From contig CM074764.1 of NCBI GenBank assembly GCA_037355855.1, positions 4,781,664 through 4,845,663 on the forward strand: a stretch of DNA of 64,000 nt, written 5' to 3'. The DNA comes from Pseudo-nitzschia pungens (taxonomy: Eukaryota; Bacillariophyta; Bacillariophyceae; Bacillariales; Bacillariaceae). Both the position numbers and the translations under genes were made by a program. How positions within the stretch are numbered: the stretch's first letter is position 1; each line of letters opens with the position of its first letter. A model generated the notes under the pieces. That model was not told the origin of the DNA, ran no database searches, and saw only the letters and a program-made list of their open reading frames with translations. Below are positions 55,729 through 64,000 of the stretch, in pieces.

Positions 55729-56130
55729 ATGGTTATGAACATTCGTGTCCTTACTCCAGACAGAGTCATTTGTTCAACTACGGCAGATGAAGTAGTTTTA
55801 CCTGGTTTAACTGGACAAGTAGGCGTATTAGATGGTCATGCAGCATTAATTACAGCATTAGATACAGGTCTATTAAGAATCAAGTTAGATGAAAAATGGA
55901 CACCTATCATTTTATGTGGTGGATTAGCTGAAATTGATCGCAATCGTGTCACAGTTTTAGTAAACGATGTTGAAGAACTGGTTGACATTGAATTACGTCA
56001 AGCAACAGAAGAATTAGAGAAGGCAACACTTGCTGTTGAAGAAGCTGAAGATGATAAGAGTTTATTAGATGCGTCTGTTGAATTGAAAAAAGCAACAGCC
56101 AAAGTAGAAGCTATGAATTATTTATCATAA
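55729..56130 (+). CDS. atpE: AtpE, arm 3 copy
   Basis: 133 residues, identical to arms 1 and 2. Confidence 0.95.
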   Translation: MVMNIRVLTPDRVICSTTADEVVLPGLTGQVGVLDGHAALITALDTGLLRIKLDEKWTPIILCGGLAEIDRNRVTVLVNDVEELVDIELRQATEELEKATLAVEEAEDDKSLLDASVELKKATAKVEAMNYLS

Positions 56131-56140
56131 ATATTTTTTT

Positions 56141-56177
56141 CCAATCTTATAAATTCGAACTCGGTTTATAAGATTGG
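56141..56177 (+). terminator. Hairpin after atpE (arm 3)
   Basis: CCAATCTTATAAA/TTTATAAGATTGG, a 13-bp stem with an 11-base loop, 10 bases after the atpE stop. Confidence 0.72.
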
Positions 56178-56220
56178 AGAAAAATATAAATTATCAAATA
56201 GTATAAATTTATCTTTCTAT

Positions 56221-56960
56221 ATGCCAACCAATTCTAATTTTAATTTTACAAATAATTCAGTTGTGACACTAGAATTACCGTTTTTCAGAGCATGTAGAGG
56301 AATTAAGACAACGTATTTTTTTAATCGTTGGTACAATTTTATTATTTACATGTTTTGCATTTGTGGAAGTAAAAAGTCTAGTTAAAATTTTAGAACTTCC
56401 AATCAATAACGTGAAATTTTTTCAACTCTCACCAGGAGAATACTTTATTTCAACAGTAAAAATAGCATTTTACACGGGATTATTATTTTCAAGTCCTGTT
56501 GCTATTGGTCAATTGATTTTATTTTTATTGCCAGGTCTGACAAAAAAGAAACAAAATTATTCTTCCATTGTTAATAAGTTCATTAATTCTATTCGGTTTA
56601 GGCTTAGCTTTCTCATATTATACTTTAGTTCCAGCCGCATTAAACTTCTTCTTAAACTATAGTGAAGAAGTTCTAGAACCGTTTTGGTCCTTTGATCAAT
56701 ACTTTGAATTTATTCTTGTTTTATTTTACAGTACAGGATTAGCATTTCAGATTCCCATTATTCAAATTTTGGTAGGATTGCTAAATATTGTTTCTCCAAA
56801 ACAAATGTTAGGTGCTTGGCGTTATGTCATATTAATTTCAACAATTCTGGGAGCCATTTTAACACCTTCAACTGATCCACTGACACAATTGTTATTATCG
56901 TTCGCAATAATACTTTTGTATATGTCTGGTTTAGGAATCTTGTTTTTAATAAAAAATTAA
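56221..56960 (+). pseudogene. tatC: tatC, arm 3 copy: frameshifted
   Basis: It is 740 bases instead of 741. There is an extra T near 56285 and losses near 56540-56555, in the A runs of the LTKKETKI segment. The last 130 residues are intact. Confidence 0.88.
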
Positions 56961-57002
56961 CTTACATATATAGAATATTTATACTTAACAAGTATTTAAA
57001 TT

Positions 57003-57948
57003 ATGGCAACTAACAAGTTTTTTTAAAAGTCTTTTATTTGCTTCGACGATTGCTGTAAATGTTTTTGGATCTTATGTACCAGATTCAGTAGCATATCCAG
57101 TTTTTGCACAGCAAAATTATTCAAACCCTCGTGCAGCAAATGGAAAATTAGCTTGTGCTAATTGTCATTTAAATCAAAAAGCAATTGAGATTGAAGCACC
57201 ACAAGCAGTTCTACCAAATTCAGTTTTTGAAGTAGAAGTAAAAGTACCATATGATACAACTAAACAACAAATTGGTGCAAATGGAAAGAAAGCTGATTTA
57301 AATGTTGGTGGTATTTTAATTTTACCAAAAGGTTTTAAATTAGCGTCAAAAAATCAAATTTCACCAGAAATTAAAGCAAAAAACAAAGGTGTATTTATCT
57401 CACCTTATAGTACTGAATTAGATAATATGTTTGTCGTAGGTCCAATTGCAGGAAAAACACACCAAGAATTAATCTTCCCAGTTGTTGCTCCTGATCCAGA
57501 AAAGAATTCTGATGTTAAATATTTAACATACCCATTCTACGCTGGTGGAAACCGTGGCCGTGGTCAAGTTTACCCTACTGGTGAAAAGAGTAATGTAAAT
57601 GTTTTTGGTGCAACACAAGCAGGCCAAATTACAGACATTAGCACTTCAGAAAAAGGTGACTCAACTATTGAAATTATTAATTCAAACGGTGTAAAAACAT
57701 CACAAGTTGTTCCAAAAGGCTTAGTTTTAACAGTTAAAGTAGGCGATATTGTTCAAACAGAACAAGGATTAAACATTGATCCAAATGCTGGTGGATTTGG
57801 TCAAGAAGAATCAGAAATCGTTTTACAAAATCCAATTCGAATTGTTGGATATCTTGCTTTCTGTTTATGTGCGTTATTAACTCAAATCTTATTAGTTTTA
57901 AAGAAAAAACAATTCGAAAAAGTACAAGCTGCTGAGCTTAACTTCTAA
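57003..57948 (+). pseudogene. petA: petA, arm 3 copy: one T too many near the start
   Basis: Seven T instead of six in the NKFFKS codons near 57021 put the signal peptide out of frame. Everything after is intact, including [13 protein letters not shown] and the C-terminal anchor. Together with arm 2, which is correct at the start, it defines a 314-residue cytochrome f. Confidence 0.92.
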
Positions 57949-57952
57949 TTTA

Positions 57953-57995
57953 GGTCTCAAAAAAGTTTATGGGTTTCATTTTTTTGAAACAGACC
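57953..57995 (+). terminator. Hairpin after petA (arm 3)
   Basis: GGTCT and AGACC enclose an inner stem, GTTTCA/TGAAAC, around a T-rich loop, beginning 5 bases after the petA stop. It is probably the end of the petA mRNA. Confidence 0.6.
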
Positions 57996-58073
57996 ACTTT
58001 TTAAATTGATATTCCTAGAACAATAAATTTATGTTAAATCGATGCATCAAATCCTTTTTTAGGTGATGCATCA

Positions 58074-58573
58074 NNNNNNNNNNNNNNNNNNNNNNNNNNN
58101 NNNNNNNNNNNNNNNNNNNNNNNNNNNNNNNNNNNNNNNNNNNNNNNNNNNNNNNNNNNNNNNNNNNNNNNNNNNNNNNNNNNNNNNNNNNNNNNNNNNN
58201 NNNNNNNNNNNNNNNNNNNNNNNNNNNNNNNNNNNNNNNNNNNNNNNNNNNNNNNNNNNNNNNNNNNNNNNNNNNNNNNNNNNNNNNNNNNNNNNNNNNN
58301 NNNNNNNNNNNNNNNNNNNNNNNNNNNNNNNNNNNNNNNNNNNNNNNNNNNNNNNNNNNNNNNNNNNNNNNNNNNNNNNNNNNNNNNNNNNNNNNNNNNN
58401 NNNNNNNNNNNNNNNNNNNNNNNNNNNNNNNNNNNNNNNNNNNNNNNNNNNNNNNNNNNNNNNNNNNNNNNNNNNNNNNNNNNNNNNNNNNNNNNNNNNN
58501 NNNNNNNNNNNNNNNNNNNNNNNNNNNNNNNNNNNNNNNNNNNNNNNNNNNNNNNNNNNNNNNNNNNNNNNNN
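58074..58573. other. Assembly gap, 500 N
   Basis: A second run of exactly 500 N. On its left the sequence stops within the GATGCATCA hairpin of the petA-ycf89 spacer. On its right it resumes inside sufC. In arms 1 and 2 the same spacer leads to ycf89, so the join to sufC across this gap contradicts the local gene order and is likely a scaffolding join. Confidence 0.99.
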
Positions 58574-58911
58574 TGTTTCGCATTGTAGGCCAAACGTAGA
58601 AAATCTTCATTACTAACACCCGGAATTTCAATAGGATACTGAAAAGCTAAAAATATTCCTAAATGTGATCTTTCCTCAGGTTCAAGGTCTAAAATACTTA
58701 GCCCTTTAAAAAGAATCTCACCATCTAATACTGAATAGGCAGGATGGCCAGCTAAAACTTTTGAAAAAGTACTTTTTCCTGAACCATTAGGTCCCATAAT
58801 GGCATGAATTTCACCTTGATTGATTTTTAAGTTAAAATCTTTTAAAATTTCATTTTCATTGATAGAAACGTGTAAATTTTTGACTTCTAAAAGAGTTAAA
58901 TTTGAATTCAT
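58574..58911 (-). CDS. sufC: SufC (Ycf16), Fe-S assembly ATPase, N-terminal part
   Basis: The first 112 residues of an ABC-type ATPase that powers the SufBCD scaffold for iron-sulfur cluster assembly. Walker A is GPNGSGKST at residues 40-48, and the Q-loop glutamine is at about 91 (AFQYP). The signature motif and Walker B lie in the gap. The start codon overlaps the sufB stop by one base (TAATG), so the two are translationally coupled. Confidence 0.93.
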
Positions 58912-60371
58912 TAGCCAACACTTCCTTCTAATTTTAAAGTTAATAAGTTATCTGCTTCTGCAGCAAATTCAAGAGGTAATTCTGTGAAAATTTCACGACA
59001 AAAACCGCTGATCATTAATTCAACAGCTTTTTCTAATTCTATACCACGCTGTAAAAAGTAAAAAATTTGTTCTTCACCAATTTTGGAAGTTGAAGCTTCG
59101 TGTTCAATTTTTGTCGTTGAATTATAAACAGAAATAAATGGGAATGTATTTGCATTGGATAAATTACCAATTAATAATGAATCACATTGAGAATAATTAC
59201 GTGCACCATGAGCCTTATTCAATACATTTACAAATCCACGGTAACTATTTTTAGATTTACCAGCAGAAATACCTTTGGAGATAATTCGACTTCGTGAATT
59301 TTTACCAATATGCATCATTTTTGTTCCCGTATCCGCTTGCTGATAATTATTCGTTAATGCAACGGAATAAAACTCACCTTGTGAGTTATCACCCATTAAA
59401 ACACAACTTGGGTATTTCCATGTGATTGCAGATCCCGTTTCAACTTGTGTCCAGGAAATTTTTGAATTGGCTCCAGCACATAAACCACGTTTAGTCACAA
59501 AGTTATAAATTCCCCCCTTACCATATTCATTTCCTGAATACCAATTCTGAACTGTTGAATATTTAATTGTGGCATTTTCTAAAGCTACTAATTCAACAAC
59601 AGCTGCATGAAGTTGATTGGTATCATACTGAGGAGCAGTACAACCTTCTAAATAATTAACTTGGCTATTTTTTTCAGCAATTAATAATGTGCGTTCAAAC
59701 TGTCCTGAATTTTCATCATTGATTCTAAAATATGTAGAAATATCTAATGGACAAATTGTATCCTCGGGAATATAACAAAACGATCCATCCGTAAATACCG
59801 CCGAATTTAATGCCGAAAAATAATTATCTCCAATTGGTACAACTGAACCTAAGTATTTTTTAATTAATTCAGGTGAATGATGAACCGCTTCTGAAATTGA
59901 TGAAAAAATAATTCCATATTTACTTAATTCATCTTGAAATGTTGTTCCTACTGAAACACTATCGAATACCACATCAACAGCAACATTTGCTAATCGTTTT
60001 TGTTCCGTTAATGAAATTCCTAATTTTTCAAAAGTTTGCAGTAATTCTGGATCAACTTCATTTAAATCTTGTAATTTCTTTTTAGATTTAGGCGCGGAAT
60101 AATAAACAATTTCTTGATAATTAATTTGTGGAAATTTTAAATAAGCCCATTCAGGCTCAGACATTTGTTTCCATCTTTTGTATGCCTTTAAACGAAATTC
60201 TAACAAAAATTCTGGTTCTTGTTTTTTCTTTGAAATCAAGGTAACCGTTTGTTCATTTAGTCCTTTCTTAATAATATCTTTTTCAATATTTGTTGAAAAT
60301 CCATATTGGTAGGTTTTATTTACCAATTTAGTAATATTGGTATTTAAAACTTTATTTGATTGGTTAATCAT
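58911..60371 (-). CDS. sufB: SufB (Ycf24), Fe-S cluster scaffold
   Basis: 486 residues, the usual size. SufB forms the beta-helix scaffold on which Fe-S clusters are built, with SufC and SufD. Family segments seen are [15 protein letters not shown] near 72, the [15 protein letters not shown] stretch, the central beta-helix region with CTAPQYD and [28 protein letters not shown], and the C-terminal [16 protein letters not shown]. The gene is divergent from rbcL, with a 312-base spacer between them. Confidence 0.96.
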   Translation of the reverse strand: MINQSNKVLNTNITKLVNKTYQYGFSTNIEKDIIKKGLNEQTVTLISKKKQEPEFLLEFRLKAYKRWKQMSEPEWAYLKFPQINYQEIVYYSAPKSKKKLQDLNEVDPELLQTFEKLGISLTEQKRLANVAVDVVFDSVSVGTTFQDELSKYGIIFSSISEAVHHSPELIKKYLGSVVPIGDNYFSALNSAVFTDGSFCYIPEDTICPLDISTYFRINDENSGQFERTLLIAEKNSQVNYLEGCTAPQYDTNQLHAAVVELVALENATIKYSTVQNWYSGNEYGKGGIYNFVTKRGLCAGANSKISWTQVETGSAITWKYPSCVLMGDNSQGEFYSVALTNNYQQADTGTKMMHIGKNSRSRIISKGISAGKSKNSYRGFVNVLNKAHGARNYSQCDSLLIGNLSNANTFPFISVYNSTTKIEHEASTSKIGEEQIFYFLQRGIELEKAVELMISGFCREIFTELPLEFAAEADNLLTLKLEGSVG

Positions 60372-62156
<1,785 letters not shown>

Positions 62157-62193
62157 TAAATTACTTTTAAAAAATTAAAGGAGTATTTGAATA

Positions 62194-62613
62194 GTGAGAC
62201 TTACACAAGGTTGTTTCTCGTTCTTACCAGATTTAACTGATGAACAAATTGAAAAGCAAATTGCTTACGCTATTAGCCGCGGTTTAGCAATGAACGTTGA
62301 ATGGACAGATGATCCACACCCACGTAATAGTTACTGGGAATTATGGGGTTTACCTTTATTCGATATTAAAGATTCTGCATCTGTAATGTTCGAATTAAAA
62401 GAAGCTCGTAAAGCATGTGCTGCTGGTTACATCCGTATTAACGCATTTGATGCAAGTTACGGTACTGAAAGTTGTGTTATGTCATTTATCGCAAACCGTC
62501 CAGCAAACGAACCAGGTTTCTACTTAGAGCGTACAGAACGTGAAGGTCGTTTCATTCAATACACAATTAAATCATACAGTGTTCAAGCTAATCCAGAAGG
62601 TGCTCGTTACTAA
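62194..62613 (+). CDS. rbcS: RbcS, Rubisco small subunit, red type, GTG start
   Basis: 139 residues, beginning MRLTQGCFSFLPDLTDEQI, with the extended C-terminus (ERTEREGRFIQYTIKSYSVQ...) of red-type small subunits that forms the central beta-barrel of form ID Rubisco. The start codon is GTG. It lies 10 bases after an AAAGGAG motif, no ATG is available in frame nearby, and the sequence from this codon matches the family from its first residue. Cotranscribed with rbcL. Confidence 0.97.
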   Translation: MRLTQGCFSFLPDLTDEQIEKQIAYAISRGLAMNVEWTDDPHPRNSYWELWGLPLFDIKDSASVMFELKEARKACAAGYIRINAFDASYGTESCVMSFIANRPANEPGFYLERTEREGRFIQYTIKSYSVQANPEGARY

Positions 62614-62683
62614 TATTATTAGTAATTGTGCTAGGATTAACTTCTAATAATTAACTTAAACGTTATTTATTCACATTGATTCT

Positions 62684-62725
62684 AAATTTTTGGACAAGAG
62701 TTTTTGTACTCTTGTCCAAAAATTT
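62684..62725 (+). terminator. rbcLS terminator hairpin
   Basis: AAATTTTTGGACAAGAG and CTCTTGTCCAAAAATTT form a perfect 17-bp stem with an 8-base loop, followed by T residues. It is the strongest terminator-like structure in the window, about 70 bases after rbcS. Confidence 0.85.
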
Positions 62726-62890
62726 TTTACTATCACAAAATATTCTAAAAATGACCAACATATCCCTATAACATAGAAGTACTTGATGATTTAAAGGGTT
62801 ATTGATAGTATTCTTAATCTATTAAAAACTAAATTTATTTTTATTATATTTAAATATGATATTATCAGAAATTTCTATTACTTTAAAAAT

Positions 62891-62926
62891 GAAAGTTAGA
62901 TTTAAATATTTTTAAATCTAACTTTC
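62891..62926 (-). terminator. psaJ-side terminator hairpin
   Basis: GAAAGTTAGATTTAAA and TTTAAATCTAACTTTC form a perfect 16-bp stem with a TATT loop. It lies 8 bases beyond the psaJ stop and between convergent rbcS and psaJ. Confidence 0.8.
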
Positions 62927-62933
62927 TTCATAT

Positions 62934-63059
62934 CTAGAAATATAATCCTAACATATCTGGGAAAAAACGATTAATCTCAATGATAAAACCTGCGGTAAAT
63001 GTCATCCAAATCGTTAGAAGAACAGGAGCAGTTGATAAATATTTTTGTAAGTCTTCCAT
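62934..63059 (-). CDS. psaJ: PsaJ, photosystem I subunit IX
   Basis: 41 residues, too small for most ORF calls: [19 protein letters not shown]..., one membrane helix, ending [13 protein letters not shown] as in the family. PsaJ anchors PsaF to photosystem I. It is 67 bases downstream of psaF on the same strand, the usual psaF-psaJ pair. Confidence 0.93.
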   Translation of the reverse strand: MEDLQKYLSTAPVLLTIWMTFTAGFIIEINRFFPDMLGLYF

Positions 63060-63126
63060 AAAAATTAAGTTAAAGTAAATAATTTACTATTGTTAAATAA
63101 TATTGAACATGTTGATCATTAAAAAA

Positions 63127-63684
63127 TTAACGAGGTGAAACAGTCACTTCACTATCTGGTGCTACTAACTCACCACTAATTAATTCTTGCCATGCTGAAA
63201 TTGGCCAAATGTAACCTGTAGTCATAATTTTTAAAGCTAATGGAACATTGATAATGATTTCATTTTCTGCTGGATTTTTAGTTGTACTTACTGCACGTAA
63301 ATATTTACGACCAACCCAACCAATCCAACCAGAAATATAGATGAATCCAAAACCAGGTAAAATGAATTCTGCAGCGTGACTCCATCTACCATCTGCAATT
63401 AAATGTGGTAGACCATCAGTTCCACATAATAATTCTGATCGACTATACTTATCAAAACGAGCTTTAGTTCGATCAATTTGTTGTTGTAGTGCTAAAGCTG
63501 GAGGTGAATCTGCTTCGTACTGTTTCATTCTTAATTCTAACTTTTTAACACTACCATTTAATCTTTTTGTAAAAGCTGGCGACTCACTACATTTTTTTAA
63601 TCCTCCGATCTCAGCAAAAGCTTGATTTGGAGTAAAGACTAATAATAATGCAAAAAAGGAAGCAATTATATTAAAACGTTTCAT
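63127..63684 (-). CDS. psaF: PsaF, photosystem I subunit III
   Basis: 185 residues. An N-terminal signal (about 1-24, ending AFA before EIGG) sends the domain to the thylakoid lumen, where it docks the soluble electron donor. Luminal cysteines (Cys32 and one near 87) and the lysine-rich region are seen, and a membrane helix lies near 110-125 with a second hydrophobic stretch near the end. Paired with psaJ. Confidence 0.96.
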   Translation of the reverse strand: MKRFNIIASFFALLLVFTPNQAFAEIGGLKKCSESPAFTKRLNGSVKKLELRMKQYEADSPPALALQQQIDRTKARFDKYSRSELLCGTDGLPHLIADGRWSHAAEFILPGFGFIYISGWIGWVGRKYLRAVSTTKNPAENEIIINVPLALKIMTTGYIWPISAWQELISGELVAPDSEVTVSPR

Positions 63685-63900
63685 AATTAGTAACTGAGTT
63701 AAAATTTTAAATTTATTTTTGGTAAACGATTTTAAAGAAAAAACTAAAATTATTACTATATATATTACTGTAGTTTAAAAAAAATTTTTTGTTTAATATA
63801 TTAATTAGAATTAGTTTGCAATAAATAAAAAATAAATATTATTGGACGCTCGAACCCATTTTATAATAAAAAAGGTTCGAACATCTATATAGACTTTAAA
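63685..63900. other. psbI-psaF spacer
   Basis: AT-rich spacer of 216 bases. A candidate psbI terminator, TCGAACC/GGTTCGA (7-bp outer stem, AT-rich loop), lies at 63850-63880. No other feature was seen. Confidence 0.55.
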
Positions 63901-64000
63901 TTATTCGAAATCTTTACGATTTGGGTTTCTTGATGGATCACCTGAAAGAAGTCCAAAAATAAATAAAGAGACAAAGAAGATAACCGTTGTATAAACTAAA
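63901..64000 (-). CDS. psbI: PsbI, photosystem II subunit, C-terminal part
   Basis: The last 32 codons, [18 protein letters not shown]..., ending [14 protein letters not shown], which is the PsbI tail. One membrane helix. The N-terminal few residues lie beyond the window edge. Confidence 0.92.
   Translation of the reverse strand, partial: LVYTTVIFFVSLFIFGLLSGDPSRNPNRKDFE

Overview
The window is a scaffold that mixes two unrelated sources. Bases 1-2430 are moderately GC-rich, repeat-filled DNA with no recognisable gene, most likely nuclear. Everything after the first run of exactly 500 N (2431-2930) is AT-rich plastid DNA of the red-algal lineage. The gene set (cbbX, red-type rbcL/rbcS, sufB/sufC, tatC, ycf39, ycf4, ycf12, and especially ycf89) points to a diatom. 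I cannot name the species from the sequence alone.

Layout of the plastid part. The same block is present three times in alternating orientation. Arm 1 (2931 to about 23620) reads rpoC2-rpoC1-rpoB-rps20 (minus), rpl33-rps18-ycf3-atpB-atpE-tatC-petA (plus), then ycf89, tRNAs, photosystem small subunits, ycf4 and petL (minus), then psaL-cbbX-ycf39 (plus). At about 23630 the sequence folds back on itself inside ycf39, and arm 2 (about 23621-44239) repeats the whole block in reverse. At about 44239 it folds again inside rpoC2. Arm 3 (about 44240-58073) repeats the block as far as petA. A second run of exactly 500 N (58074-58573) follows, then single-copy plastid sequence: sufC (partial), sufB, rbcL, rbcS, psaJ, psaF and psbI (partial, leaving the window).

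Arm 1 is full of indels, including long runs of a single base inserted inside conserved genes. Arms 2 and 3 are nearly clean, with isolated single-base homopolymer errors. This pattern fits an unpolished long-read foldback (snapback) chimera better than a biological triplication. Comparing arms recovers the likely true genes: rpoB, atpB, tatC and rps20 are intact only in arm 2, psbF only in arm 1, rpoC1 has its probable true end in arm 3, and petA is broken in all three.

Functionally the genes cover plastid transcription (rpoB/C1/C2), ribosomal proteins (rpl33, rps18, rps20), the ATP synthase catalytic head (atpB/E), photosystem II (psbE/F/L/J/Z/I, ycf12), photosystem I and its assembly (psaF/J/L, ycf3, ycf4), cytochrome b6f (petA, petL), Tat export (tatC), Fe-S assembly (sufB/C), and carbon fixation with its activase (rbcL/S, cbbX). 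Perfect-stem hairpins lie at most operon ends. I found no convincing new biological system; the most notable signals are the palindromic assembly and the structured repeats in the left 2.4 kb.
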